Assembly: GCA_001687465.1 (NCBI GenBank)
Contig: LVLI01000256.1
Location: 22,807-86,806, forward strand
Length of the DNA: 64,000 nucleotides
From: Halocafeteria seosinensis
Taxonomy: Eukaryota > Sar > Bigyra > Bicosoecida
Direction of reading: 5' to 3'
The position numbers and the translations under genes are program-made. Shown one piece after another: positions 1 through 12,187 of the stretch. Positions within the stretch are counted from its first letter, which is position 1. Each line of letters starts with the position of its first letter. The notes beneath the pieces were generated by a model. It had not been told where the DNA came from, ran no database searches, and saw only the letters and a list, made by a program, of their open reading frames with translations.

Positions 1-3000
1 TAGCCATTCGAATGTAATTCCAGCGTCCATGTACAAGTACAAGCCGCTTCAGGACTTTGAACTGGGGAATTTTGTAATCACTACTGTTGGCCGCGCCACT
101 GCCTTCTGCGCCAAGGATTCCAACGCCAACATTAGAAGCATTTATCATATCCACATCATTTGCCCCATCACCAATTGCTAAGCATTTTGCGCCTTTAACA
201 TTCTCTTTTATAAGTCTGAGCATTCTTTCTTTTTGCTTCGGACGACATCTGCAGCAGATCACGGCCGAACATTTCTCTGTAACAAAGGATAAGTCTCGAC
301 TCAACACGGGATCATCAAGTAGTATTTGCAGCGCATCCTTGTCTACCACCAATGCTTGTGGAGCATCATGGACTTCTTCTGTAAGCTTTAACCGTAACTC
401 GAATATCCGTTTTTCTACCATAGCTTTCCCTGTAAGCTGTGCATCCGGGTTCTGGGCTTGAATGTCACCAGGGTAGTTGTATAAATCACCGACGTCTTCC
501 GGTACGAGTCCATCTCTCTGGAACTCTCCAAGTGTCAGTATGTGGCGATCGTGAGAAGATGTTAGCATATTCACACCATACCCAATGTTGATAGCAGTCT
601 CCTCTTTGTCGCCTGTGAGCATGTAGATCTTGATATTGGCCTGTGTCAATGTCGCGATAGTCTCCGCAACCTCATCTTGCAAACGATCTTCGATCGCTGT
701 CGCACCTTGCAGACTCATGTCTTTCTCCATTTTCTCCATGCATTTGGCCATTTGTTTAGTTTTCTCTGAGTCATCGTGGATACTGCGGGCGTCCGACCAC
801 TCCTGCAACCATGTATCAACAGTGCCTTGGTCCAATTCCTTCATTGCGAAAGCCATTGCACGCAGGCCATCAGCCCCAAACTCTTTGATATGGCGGTCCG
901 TTTCGGCCCGCAGCCACCGCTCCTTCGCTGTGGTCTTGTTGTCTTGGGAAGGACTATCAGGTAGAGGATACAATTTCTCCAAAATGGCATTGTCGGCACC
1001 CTTGGAAAAGAGGAGGAACTTTTTAGAGTGATTCGAAGCAACGTTCAAATCTTCCACGATCACGCTCATCATTCCTCGAGCAGAGGAGAACGGAAGCAAC
1101 GCATGGAGCCGGAATTGCAACGTCTTGCTTTCCCCACTCTGGGGATCCGTGTAGCGTAGGACACGAACATCTGCATCTTCGCGAACGAATTCGTAACCAA
1201 AAAACTTAACTGCGTACGCAAATGATTCTTCATCCGGAGAGGCAGAGCTATACTTCACACTGCCTGATGTCGGCTCGATTTCTACCGTATGGTCTAGTGC
1301 GAGATTGTACATAAAGTAGGTAATGTCCTCGGCTGTGTCTTTCTGTTTCTGTGCTTCTTCGAACGTCGGCTTGATTGCTGGGTCCTCGTAGAATTTAACT
1401 TTTTCCACTGGACACTCCATGGAGTCCGCCTTTTCGAGGAGTTCTTCGAGCTCCCGAACGTGTTGTATATCAGCTTCGCCTTCAGCTTTTGCCCGAGATG
1501 TTATCACTCCGATTTGGGTTGTTGCTTGACCATAAATGCGACCGGCAATTGACATTTGGCGGAACTGGAAGTCATTGCATGTTAGTGTTCCCGTTTTATC
1601 ACTAAAAATGTGCGTGATTTGTCCCAATTCATCGTTTAGATCCATTGTCCGTACTTCGGTAGCTAAGATAGACGGATCCTCCCCATGAATTACTGTCTCT
1701 GGTTTTGAGCCCTTCACATCCAAAGTGATATCTGAAGCCGAATCTCTGAATGCTGGATTATGAACTTCCGTGTTGGAACGGTCCGCATGCTGGGACAACA
1801 TTTTCCGGCCTGTTCGACAGGACATGTAGTCTAGAATTGATTCTGGCACCCATCGGACACCCTTTGGGGTCAGCGCCATTTGAGGATCCCTATCCATCAT
1901 GTACTTCTGAGCTTGACGAGAGATCTTGATGCTCACATAAAGCGAAATAGGAACGAGTTGAGACATCAGTAGGAAAAAAGTGAAGAACTTTAGGAAAAAG
2001 TTTCCTGCGTCGACACTTGGTAGTTCCAAATACGAATGTGATTCTGAATTAGAGCTCTCCCAGACAATATTCATGGCAGCACCCAACGAGCAAATCACAA
2101 ACTGGAAGGAAAACATCCCTAGTACGAAGTAATCAATATTTCCAGAAAGGGATGCAAACTTCTCAAGGGTGGAGACACCACCCCCGAAATTAATTTTGGT
2201 CTCATAACCTGTGTAGACAGCAAGTCCATAAATGTACGAGCAATTTCGGAGTTCCGTACTTCGCAAAAGAAGGTTGTCTTTCTCTAAAAATTCTCCAGGG
2301 CCACTGTCGTCAATGAACAGCTTTCCACTAAATCTATCAAGATCCCCATTTGGCGCTTCACAATCCACATGTCCTTTAAACTGGCACCATACACGATCGT
2401 TTTCTTCTTCTGATTCTCGGGCAACAAGAATAGTATTGCCTTCTTCATCCTCTCCTTTATCTATTCCAAGCTTGTCTGCTGCACTGGGAATCGCTTTCCT
2501 CATTTTTAAGTTGTTCTCACCGTCCAAGTCTTTGGTATTTACGTGGCATCGCCTGTGCTTATTCCCTAACTGAGTATCTCCGTGAACCGCTCCTAAACAC
2601 AGCATGTCACACGGAAATCGCTCCTCTCTTCTCACTTTCACGATGTCTCCTACACGGACATCTCTCCAAGAGATACCCAAATGCACCTTACCATCGCGAA
2701 TTAGATCAACCTTGCTGTAGATGTTGACGTATCGGTCTGCGACGTGCCTGTTGTAGTCCTGGATAGCAGTGAAAAAGCCATCCACGAATAGCACGAAAGC
2801 CAATGGGGCTGCCGTCGTAGGAATACCTCCTGTGATAGATATTGCGGGGATAGACTGCAGTATGCAGATTAAAAGGAAATACTGGTTGGCCACTTCGTAT
2901 CGAAATTTGCTCCAGAGAAATTTGAAGAGGAAGTTGAGCACGGTGTATTTACTGGTAACCACTTCATTGTCGGGAAACCCAACGTTCTTGGACGACTTAT

Positions 3001-3166
3001 TCGCATGAATATACCTGCGGTCTGCCTGATTCTGCGAGTCGGATTCTTCGGAGTTTCCTCCTTCGTGGAGTGCGTCCACAGAGGAGGCGTGGGGAGAATC
3101 GTCTTGGTCACTATACACAGGGTTCATAGTGTCAACGCGTTTTTCATCAGAATCCACCCTCTGCAT
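1..3166 (-). CDS. P4-type ATPase, phospholipid flippase (C-terminus off the window)
   Basis: A single uninterrupted frame of about 1055 residues runs from ATG at 3166 to the left edge; an in-frame TAA two codons upstream fixes the start. P4-ATPases move aminophospholipids to the cytosolic leaflet at the expense of ATP. Visible motifs: actuator loop LDGEN (about residue 217), the P4-specific PISL in the fourth membrane segment (Pro about 406), the phosphorylated DKTGTLT (Asp523), TGDKEETAINIG, and hinge GDGANDV (Asp about 1000). A cytosolic N-terminus with acidic and Ser-rich stretches precedes the first two membrane helices (about residues 80-125). The last visible residues are in the conserved HGRWNYIR stretch before the fifth helix, so helices 5-10 lie outside the window. 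No intron was found, unlike most neighbours. It is divergent from the MORN gene. Confidence 0.95.
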   Translation of the reverse strand, partial: MQRVDSDEKRVDTMNPVYSDQDDSPHASSVDALHEGGNSEESDSQNQADRRYIHANKSSKNVGFPDNEVVTSKYTVLNFLFKFLWSKFRYEVANQYFLLICILQSIPAISITGGIPTTAAPLAFVLFVDGFFTAIQDYNRHVADRYVNIYSKVDLIRDGKVHLGISWRDVRVGDIVKVRREERFPCDMLCLGAVHGDTQLGNKHRRCHVNTKDLDGENNLKMRKAIPSAADKLGIDKGEDEEGNTILVARESEEENDRVWCQFKGHVDCEAPNGDLDRFSGKLFIDDSGPGEFLEKDNLLLRSTELRNCSYIYGLAVYTGYETKINFGGGVSTLEKFASLSGNIDYFVLGMFSFQFVICSLGAAMNIVWESSNSESHSYLELPSVDAGNFFLKFFTFFLLMSQLVPISLYVSIKISRQAQKYMMDRDPQMALTPKGVRWVPESILDYMSCRTGRKMLSQHADRSNTEVHNPAFRDSASDITLDVKGSKPETVIHGEDPSILATEVRTMDLNDELGQITHIFSDKTGTLTCNDFQFRQMSIAGRIYGQATTQIGVITSRAKAEGEADIQHVRELEELLEKADSMECPVEKVKFYEDPAIKPTFEEAQKQKDTAEDITYFMYNLALDHTVEIEPTSGSVKYSSASPDEESFAYAVKFFGYEFVREDADVRVLRYTDPQSGESKTLQFRLHALLPFSSARGMMSVIVEDLNVASNHSKKFLLFSKGADNAILEKLYPLPDSPSQDNKTTAKERWLRAETDRHIKEFGADGLRAMAFAMKELDQGTVDTWLQEWSDARSIHDDSEKTKQMAKCMEKMEKDMSLQGATAIEDRLQDEVAETIATLTQANIKIYMLTGDKEETAINIGYGVNMLTSSHDRHILTLGEFQRDGLVPEDVGDLYNYPGDIQAQNPDAQLTGKAMVEKRIFELRLKLTEEVHDAPQALVVDKDALQILLDDPVLSRDLSFVTEKCSAVICCRCRPKQKERMLRLIKENVKGAKCLAIGDGANDVDMINASNVGVGILGAEGSGAANSSDYKIPQFKVLKRLVLVHGRWNYIRMA

Positions 3167-3811
3167 TATTTAACGCTCTGAGGACCCTCAATACACTGCT
3201 TGACGTGTTCTGCACGTATCCAGCTCCGGCGAAATGTCCCGGAAGATATACACTCCACCTGGTTCCAAGTTCCACCGTGTCCTCGAAATTCGCTGTTGCA
3301 GACACGATGCGTCCGTTTGTACTCAAGCAGAGACGACTAGATGAAAATCTGCCCTGTGGCGTCCGTATGAGACAGGTGCAAACAGGAATGGTTGTAACGT
3401 GAATAAACGAATCTCGGCGCCGAGGAGACGTACCGCCACCAGTTCTTCGTCACTCTCACGGCGCTTTCTGCTCCCGTTTTCCACAGGCCAGGCCTTGAGC
3501 GCACACGAACGATAACTCAATTGCAAAAGAGATGGCTAGTAAGGGACAACACCATCGCAATCAACAGATGTTGGGTTGAATGCCTGGAGACTGGCAGTGG
3601 CGGACCGTGCAATCAATAGTGTTACTTTGACATCCCTTTCATCTCAGATGCATGCGCTTCCAGAGAGACGACGGAGTGCAATTTTGACGATGATGGTGCA
3701 TGTACATGGGATACTTACACTGCCGCAGAGGAATCTGTACTTCATTACGGTAGAGTGGAGCTAGAAGGGAGTGAATGATCGAGTTGTGAGGCTGGGTCTG
3801 GGAATACTCTC
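3167..3811. promoter_or_regulatory. Divergent intergenic region between P4-ATPase and MORN gene
   Basis: 645 bp separate two divergently transcribed genes, so it must hold both 5' regions. Short open frames occur here but none has family similarity or spliceable continuity with a neighbour. I see no clear TATA box. Confidence 0.4.
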
Positions 3812-6308
3812 ATGCAGGCGTATGACGAGTTTGACTGTGGGAATGGGGCTTCTCCTCATTCCCATGCCAGTGGTTATGATAGCACTAGTAGTGATGACAG
3901 TGCATCTGGGCGTCAATCCCACATTGAGCCCTCTATACAGCAGCATACAACGATTTGTGAAGCTGGCCAAAATGGCGTTAGGTCTGATCAAGGTGTTCAT
4001 GGCTCTTCACGACAAGGAGAGCATAATGGACGAGAAAGCAATACCGAGAAGAGTCCCAAGGATCTGAACCACGTGCTGCGCTCGTTGAAAAGATCTCGGA
4101 AAAAGGTACGAATTCCCGGTATTGGGGAATTCCACGGGAGTGCGTTCCGAGCCAGTGATTTACGCAAGCATGGCGTCGTAATACCTTTTGAGGGCATGAA
4201 ATGGGTTCCCCATGGCACCGGGAGCTCCCTGGATGATAGGAGTAGCAGTGAATACGAGGGCCAGTGGCGCCTCGGAAAGTACGTGCACCTCGTAAATATA
4301 TAATTCCCAACTTCTGTCATGTGTCTTGTCGCTGTCACCAGAATGCACGGAAAAGGAACTCGGCATTTTTTTACTGGGGATGTTTACGATGGAGAATTTC
4401 AAGAGGGATTAAGGCATGGCAGGTAAGGGTGCTGCTCCGGTCCCCACTAAGCAGGTGCAGTACATACACTGGCTGTATTTGCACAGAGGGACGTACTTGT
4501 TTATGAATAGCGGCGATAAATATGTAGGCGAATGGCAGAAAGGCTTAATGCATGGAAATGGTACCTTTTATTTTGCTTGCGGGGACGTATATGATGGGCA
4601 ATGGAATCACGGCAAAATGAGCGGAAGTGCTACCAAGAAACTAGCAAACGGGGATGAGGTGGTGTCTGACCAGTGGTGTGATGGACTTGTTCATGGTTAT
4701 GGTACGTAAGCATACGCTCATAAAGATCTTATGCAAGGAGCAATATGAGCTAATTGATCATGCAGCAAGGAAAATATTCTGTCGTGGAGATACGTATGAA
4801 GGCTATTTTTCTCAGGATGATCGTGAGGGATTTGGGAAATACACGTGGGCTCATGGTGAATGTAAGTGTACTTTTCGGATGTGTGGACAGAATGCCCGGA
4901 CTTGAATATAACATATTGATTATGGGAAACAGCCGTGGAAGGTGAATGGAAAGGCGGTAGGTTATGTGGCTCGGCTTGTAAGCGCCTACCAAATGGAGCA
5001 GTATACAGAGGCCATTTCCTCGATGATAAGATGGAAGGTCAAGGAATCCAAGAATATAACAATGGTGACTTCTACTCCGGTGAACTGTACGAAAACAAGC
5101 GCCACGGCTTTGGGCATTATATGTTTGCCGATGGAAGCTCGTATAGCGGTACATGGAAACATGGGCGGATGCACGGAAGAGGTGAGTAAGACACTTAGAA
5201 ATGCATTGTGGTTTGCTCGTTTGCAGTCATCTCGTATTCAATTGCACAGGATTGAAGGAAGATCTTGCGAACGAGACTACATACTTTGGGGAATGGGACC
5301 ATGGGACTCCAACGTAGGTGCCTACGTTGTGCTTGTCATGAGTATTGTAGACTTACCTCTTCCCATTTTCGCAGCGGTCGCGGTACTCAAACCTACGAGC
5401 GCGTGGGGGACAAGTACATTGGTGAATTTGTCGGTGGAGCCAGGCATGGGAATGGGGTATATATTTGGCGGGACAGCCCAAGGCTGAAGGGGGTGAGTCC
5501 GTGCATCTCTAGAAGGTCGTTGTGTCGGTCGCAGTGATGAAATCATCCCACGCAGAGTTGGAACTCTGGTCGCCCTCACGGACATTGCAAAATATCATCT
5601 GTTTCGGGACTGGTTGAGAGAGGTTACTGGCGTCATGGTGTGAAGACAGGTACGTTGATATTTTTAAGTCGCTCATACCAGCGTGAGAACTTGCAAAGTA
5701 TTCAAGGTGTGGTCACAGGGTGGTTTCGATACTCGTTTCGCACCAAGCGACTTGACAGAGCAATGCAAGAAGATGAAGCACCACCCGCAGGAATCTCCTA
5801 CTTTGTCTTGAGTGCTTACCGTCTTCTTCGAGAGCAGGATGCTTTGCTTGAAATATATTATGGAAAGGGTGACCCTACCCAGTGGAGATTGGTGTCTAGG
5901 TCGTCTGTAGAAAATAGCTTGGCGCCACCATCTCTGGATGCTCCTTCGGACACCCCTACTTTCGCTTCTGCTCGAGGCTTACTCGACTGGGAAGTATGGG
6001 AGTCTCAAGCGAGCTCGGTCGCAGGTGGCGTTATGCACCAACTGCCACCTCAGACAGACGACACACTAGACAATAGTGTCGCAGTTGCCGCGTCAACCGG
6101 CTCTCCACTGTTTGGTTCACATCAACCTACGGGAGACATGCCTCCTCCATTGAGCCTCTCTGCAGCGTCTGATGCTCCCGGACAAAGGGAGAACTCCGAA
6201 ATTGGAGAGGGCGATTTTATTCCCCTCAGAGCTCCTTTACTATTGCAGTCTCCTCCCCTCCCTTCAAAAGATCAGTTAGTCGCCGCAATTTCTGAAAAGT
6301 TTCGATGA
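3812..6308 (+). CDS. MORN-repeat protein
   Basis: Nine exons: 3812-4278, 4342-4422, 4487-4705, 4770-4861, 4933-5181, 5250-5313, 5375-5492, 5556-5649, 5719-6308; 657 residues, all phases consistent. An in-frame TGA lies 12 codons upstream of the ATG. The first 110 residues are Ser/Asp-rich. From about residue 125 to 440 there are roughly ten MORN units with the usual Y-x-G-x-(W/F)...G-x-G spacing, for example GDVYDGEF, GDKYVGEW, GDVYDGQW, GDTYEGYF, GDFYSGEL, SSYSGTWKHG and GDKYIGEF. The C-terminal 190 residues are Pro/Ser-rich and unrecognised. MORN repeats commonly scaffold proteins at membranes, or in axonemes and cytoskeletal structures. No kinase or other catalytic domain is attached. The last intron (5650-5718, 69 nt) was chosen because it keeps the long terminal frame open; a 49-nt alternative would end the protein after about 40 further residues. 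Confidence 0.85.
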
Positions 6309-6899
6309 AATACGTACGAGACAGTGGGAGCACCAGGTGCATAGATTTTTCTGCTTGTAGGCCCCAAAGCTGCCCAAGCGTTCTGTAGCCTCAAACTGCA
6401 GGAACACAAGCGGGACACAAGTAATGTTCTCGCAGAGTAGTGACTGTGTAGAATTTTTTTGTGGCTCGTTCCGTTGCATTGCGGTAGCGGCCATCGAGCA
6501 CAATAGTACCTAATGATTAACATTTTTACAGAACGTGGCACTGTATGCATCCACTCCGTGACTATGGAGCAAGCCGTTAATTGTTACGTGTCACACATGT
6601 CCAATGTGTCACGTTCAATTGTGATTCTCCACTAACGGCACCAAACGGCAGTAGGTCGCAACATTGTATGGAGCGATATTGACGTCCACAGGGACCCATA
6701 CAGTGTCATACACTCTTATTACGGGCGGATTGGATGATTATGTTTATGCACAATTTTATCTAAGTAACTACAGGCGACAGCGTTCAGTGTATGGGAGAAT
6801 AGGGCGTCAACAATCTAAAAACTGCGACCGATCAGATGGCAATTACCTCGCTAGAGGCTGTATAATAAGTGGTAGGATGCGTTTCCGTTCGCTGAGGAG
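6309..6899. other. Intergenic, no gene recognised
   Basis: About 590 bp between the MORN gene stop and the LRR gene promoter. Short frames on both strands have no recognisable similarity. Confidence 0.4.
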
Positions 6900-6905
6900 T
6901 ATATA
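6900..6905 (+). promoter_or_regulatory. Candidate TATA box of the LRR gene
   Basis: TATATA lies 30 bp upstream of the ATG at 6935. Distance to the transcription start cannot be read from sequence, so this is only suggestive. Confidence 0.3.
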
Positions 6906-6934
6906 GCCCATCCGTCCGTCATCTTGGTGGAACT

Positions 6935-9900
6935 ATGTCGAAATCGTCAACGGAGGAGCAGAAGCTCGAGTTTCTGCTGCCATTCTGGAAGCAGAGGTGG
7001 GTGCGCAATTCCATTCATTGCATACATGTACGAACAATAGCTCACAGGGAGGTATTTTACTATCCACATGCCGTGCGTGCAGTTTCGATACGCCCCTCTC
7101 ACAGGAGGAAAAGTTTGGCCTAGCAGGGAAATATCGGTTTCGGAAACAAAAGCTCGATGCTCGTCGTGCGTTGGAATTAGATGTGTACGATGCCAAGGTG
7201 GGTACACCAAATATGTTACTTATCCCGTGTGAATGACCCTTTCGAGTCATTCAATTCTTGTCTTGCAGGCTGCCAAGAAATGCTTAGAATACTACTCGCT
7301 ACCCGACACTGTGGATGGACTCTTCCGTCTCTATCTCATATCGGTTGCAAACGAATGGAACTACCCTGAAATACTTCGCCGAAGTGGAGTGAGTTCTAAA
7401 TCCGCCTTGCGGCTGTATGATGTATTTGGGAAGCTCAGTACGGTTGAGAACTTACTGGATATACTAGAACAGGCTGTGGGCGGGCGAAGAGAATACCATC
7501 GGCTAATTAAGAAGGGCAACAGAGTTGGTACCGCTGATGAGTCAGGAAGGCGTACGGCGCGTAGTGTTACCACCATAGAACGGGAGTTTAAATCCGACAT
7601 GGACCTGTCATTAGGTGATGAAAAAGAAATGGAAGCGAACAAAACAGCCTACTCTCTTGCACAGGAGCAGTCGCTTCCCGTAGTTACAGTGGAGGAACAA
7701 TCCTCAGCTTTTCTTTTTGAGCCTTCTTCCACGGCTCGCTACGACTTGAAACCCGAAGTATCCCAAGCACAAACTAAAGAAAAACGGTCTTATCGGGAAG
7801 CGGAAGAGGATATACCGCAGTTATACAATGCGGGCATACCTGCGGTTAACGCCCAGAGGTTAAAATATCAGGACTTGTTTGAAGCGAAGTTAATTGATGA
7901 GGCTGTGATGGACTCAAAGTACAGCACTTATGCCGAAAATGTAGACGATGAACTAGGGGAAGATGAAGACGATGAACGTCCTACTTCGAGATCAGATCCT
8001 CGCCGCAGGCAGCTTGGACTCTCGCGTTCGCATGAGTTGGCACGATGGAATGCTGCACGCTTCGGGAAGAATTTCTTTTCTCTTTTGTCCCTAAATAAGA
8101 AAGACATTGAATCGAATCAGTCGTCTACAGCGGCCGAAGCGCATCGAATAAATGAGTTGACCAAGACTTTGGTAGCATCTAAGCGGATTCTTCGAAACCA
8201 AGAGCAGCCTATCGAAGCAATTAGCAGAGAAAAGTACTTGAATGTATGCGAAGAAACGTTCACCATTCCTCTCCCTAGAGTGCTCTATGGACTGGGTACT
8301 TCGAGTATCGTGATGAGGGGTTGGAGTTTGACGGACTCTGATGTGTATGCTCTCACGGAAGCTCTTGCTTTAAACGCAACTGTCGAACACCTCGACCTTG
8401 GAGATAATCAAATCTCTGAAGAAGGTGCATCCTATATAGCATCGGCTATTGAGAGGAATGCTCAGCAGGGTTGCAAACTTCAGCGGCTAAATGTGTCCAA
8501 AAACCATTTGTGTACCAAAGGGGGACGGTATATCATTGACGCCGTTTCGAAACACGGTGGCATTGAAACTCTCGATATATCCGATAATCAAATGGAGGAC
8601 GGTATCAGCTCTTCACTCCGGACGTTACTGTCATTAAAGGCGGCCAATCATCTGATATCACTAGATTTGAGCGGACAGAAACTGAGGGATGGATCTTTAG
8701 CAGCTATTAGCGATTGGTTATCTTCCAAGGGGGCGTCTTTCATTTCGACTCTCCGTTTAGGATGGAACATGTTTTCAAAGGCTTCTTTGGCCTCTTTCTT
8801 TTATGTTGTCTCCACTAACAGCGCATTGAAGCGTCTTTATTTCGGTACGAATAAGTTGCGATTTTGTCATTTTTGACTTGTGCTCAGACTGAATTGTGTC
8901 TACAGATTGGAATAACTTTGGCGAAGAGGCAGGAATTGCGGTCGCATATTGTTTGCTTTACAATAAGGTTATTGAGGAAATGAGTTTAAGCAATTGCCGA
9001 ATATCAGGTATAGCCGGAGTGTTGATTGCTGACGCGCTACGTTACAACGAGAAACTCGAAATCTTAGACCTCAACAGTAACCCGATTGGAAGCTATGCTG
9101 GTAAGCGGTCTGGTGTATCTGCTTAGTGATTGAAGCTTCAGGTAATCTTCGCCTGTGCTCATTTGACAGCATCGATAGTATTAGATTCTATTGGCGCTAA
9201 CGGATATCGTGTGACGAACATTGGCCTTACTAATACGGAAGCCTCTGACACAGCCCGGAAACATGTCGTCGTGCACGATAACAAGGTGTGTACACAAATT
9301 CCTTTGAATTTAATCCCCTGCATTATACGTGTATTGGCGTTGCAAACCAAAAACCTGAGTCCATGCTCTCGCAGAATGCGAGATATCCTTTCCGGAGTAC
9401 CCTGCCTTCTCCTCACGATGTGGAAGTTGTAGAAGTTGGTCCTCGACCTGAATGGAGCACTGGAGTTTCTCATGATATCAGTTTTCCCGATGGTAAGGAT
9501 TATATCCCCCACCTAACGGCTCTGGCTTTCATCTACCCCTACAAGTACTGGGCTGCTTTACCGCACAGGACACTATGCTCTCCAATTGGATCGACCTCGG
9601 GACCATATCGTTGCTAACCTATTACTTATGCGGGTAAAAACAGGCAGCGGGGTATGGAATGATCCTAAATTACGGAATCGGTTTGTACTGAAGCAAGGGC
9701 AGCGAGAAATGGATAAATACAGCATCCCAGATTCCAGTACGTTAAAACATTGCTACTGGAAAGGTGTTCGAACAGTTCCCAGACTGCTTATGAGGATGCA
9801 GTTAACAAGAGCGTAATGGCCAAACTAAAGTCTCCCAAATTCCTTCAATTTGAGTTTGTCTCTAAGAGAGTTTCCAAACCCTCAAGCGCTTTGGGAGGTT

Positions 9901-12182
9901 CGCGGAGATCGTCACAGGCCAAAATGGACGTGGGTGAAACTCCTGAAGTGGAAGTTGGTGAAGAAGAGCAAACGTCTTATCGTTCCGAAGAGGGGACGGC
10001 CGATGAGAAGGTTTCTGCTCACCTTTCCGACTGCGAAGAACAATATGGTGACGAGCTTCCAAGCTCTTGCCTCCGAATTCTTCTAGAGGGTGGACATAAG
10101 GACCATAAATGCTTAGCGCGAGCTTTGAAATCTTTGGAGATCGTGGTATGTGAAGAATGCTTGTAGGTAGCAAGTATCTCGACGTAAATAAATGGTGCAT
10201 CAATGACGTGGTATCCCAGGGCCTAGGTAGCTTGCAGAGGGTTCGACTAAACTCTGGTGTGTTGACCCAGCCGCTGGAAGTAACCGACCTTGCAGAGGCA
10301 AATTCATGGGACGAAGTACGTCCGGGATTTAACGTTTCAAATTCTTCATGTGGCACGCGTGCTACGTGTTTGCAGATACTGAGGGTTCTCGAAGAAGACG
10401 GCACTTTAACAGCCATTGAATATACATCAACAGTGTTGTCGCTCTGCGCAACATTGCGTTTTAGTTTGTCGAAAGAATCTGTAAGTTGCATTCACACTGG
10501 TAGCGGATGTGTGTCCAGTTCGCTTAATTTTGTCTGAATTAAGCAGGAGCAATCGTCGTTGTTACACGTATTAGAGGACGGTGACCGTCTCACTACGGCT
10601 GGGAGCCAGGGGGCACCTTGGAGAAAACTTAAGCACAACGGGAAAACTATCTCGCTACACACCTGGAGAGCCGCAGGGTCACTTAAATCCTCTTCAAATT
10701 GGAAGATTCCTTCCCAAGGTGTGGTTCAAATGGATTACGTATGCCAAGTATGTCGTATTATGGATGCAAGCGTAAGTTAGTTGGTTGCTAGAAATCCAAG
10801 CGTCCTGGTTTTCATCCGCTAGTGCCATACCTCGACAACAGGTACATCTTCTCGATCTGAGGAATTCTGTACATTCAACCTTACTCTCCAAAATGAGGGA
10901 GGAAACGCGCATGAACATAGGGTATTTCATAATAGAACTGGAGGAGGAGGTTGACGACATTTCTACCGAAGGGATATTCACGTTGTTACACAGAGTACAT
11001 GAGCAGTGCAGACTCGATGCGGAACTTCCTCCACTGAATGAAACCGCCGACACAGGGACATATAAAAGGGTACTCGAGGTGGTTATTTCACCAGCACCTC
11101 ATGATGTGCCTTACCATTTTCAAGAGCTCCAACTTGATCTTGATCAACAGCATGATAAGGAGCTGTTCGAGTCCCTACGTCTTCGATCAAAGGGCTCAGC
11201 GTATGGTAGAAGCTTGAAGACTGAGCCTTCGACGCTGAAGAGCGCACTAAAGAAGGTTGAGCAGGAAAGGGCAGAGTTTGCGGAAGAGCAGTGGCGTGAC
11301 GCGTTCCGGGTGTTCCACGATGTAAGCAACAAGAAGGCACAAGGCAGGGTGTCTCCCTTGGCGAGCAGCTCCAGCAGGCAACTTCGAGCCAATGAGGACT
11401 CCAGAGTAGAGTGGCTGTACAGCGAGCAAACTTCTGGAGAGGAGTTGGCGAAACGTTGGGGTAAATTTCATAAGCTAATCGTTGGAGATGCCTTAAAGCA
11501 GTATGAAGGTATATCCAAGATCTGGATAGACAATGTGCAGCTCCCGGTGCAAGCGTTGCACCTTCCTTCGTGGATAACGCCTGTAAAAGGGAGAGTACTC
11601 GTTAGGTACTGTTGGTGGGCTTCTTTAGAGCCAATTTCTAGCACTGCATTTTCGAATTTGTGCGAGCAGATACAGAACCAAACGACTGATGTGGATCGTA
11701 TGGGCCTACTAAGGACTGTGTGTGAAGATGAAAACCTGCTTGGTGAATTGAAAAGCCAGGCGTCGGAGAGCATGTACCGGCCGAGTGTAGGGAGTACTCT
11801 GTCCGAAAATGATGTAGTACGACCTCTCCATCAACAAATCATCAATTCCATACTACCTCCTGCTGCAGACGGTTCATTCTACTTTTCCTGGTATGTGCAG
11901 CTTCATTCAACCCCTTGCATATAAGCATTTTCTGGCATATTTTTCTTTCTTTGCAGCACAATGATAAAACGTATCGTCTCATTGCTGTCGTTTTCACAAG
12001 GAAAAGCCAGCGCAGCATCTCTTCTCTGGAAGTTCGCCACAGATCCGCATCTGTTTGCAACGGTGGTGTGGATCGTTAATGAAGCGAAGAGCAAAGAAAA
12101 TGCTCTTACGGAGTTTATATTCCAGAGGGAACAAGAACACCACGAAAGGAAATCGTCTTCGCAAGCCAAAGCTTCAGAATAA
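6935..12182 (+). CDS. Very large leucine-rich-repeat protein
   Basis: Thirteen exons: 6935-6996, 7083-7197, 7269-8844, 8906-9100, 9170-9285, 9375-9492, 9569-9736, 9802-10145, 10220-10315, 10376-10480, 10547-10771, 10842-11890, 11957-12182; 4395 nt, 1464 residues plus stop. The N-terminal third is charged and helical with acidic stretches (an ELGEDEDDE segment). Residues about 430-650 form ribonuclease-inhibitor-type LRRs: LDLGDN, LNVSKN, LDISDN, LDLSGQ, LDLNSN at regular spacing, as in NOD/RanGAP-like repeats. After the LRRs comes a compact domain (GHYALQLDRPRD, WNDPKLRN) and a long unassigned C-terminus with a charged coiled-coil-like stretch. LRRs of this type mediate protein binding. Similar LRR architectures occur in flagellar and cytoskeletal proteins, but no function can be assigned here. 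The exon boundary near 10145/10220 is the least certain. Confidence 0.8.
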
Positions 12183-12187
12183 TGTCG

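Noticed and set aside
5640-5718. Unspliced reading, or a 49-nt intron, in the MORN gene
   Set aside because: The 69-nt intron has GT-AG ends, typical length, and keeps the long C-terminal frame; the 49-nt intron would stop within about 40 codons.
6935-7123. Reading the first LRR exon straight on past 6996
   Set aside because: It stops shortly after; splicing 6996 to 7083 continues the protein in phase.
10581-10775. Alternative frame in the LRR gene (GHLGENLSTTGKLSRY region)
   Set aside because: It is closed upstream by TAG and its phase does not fit the flanking exons, whereas the other frame joins both sides in phase 0.
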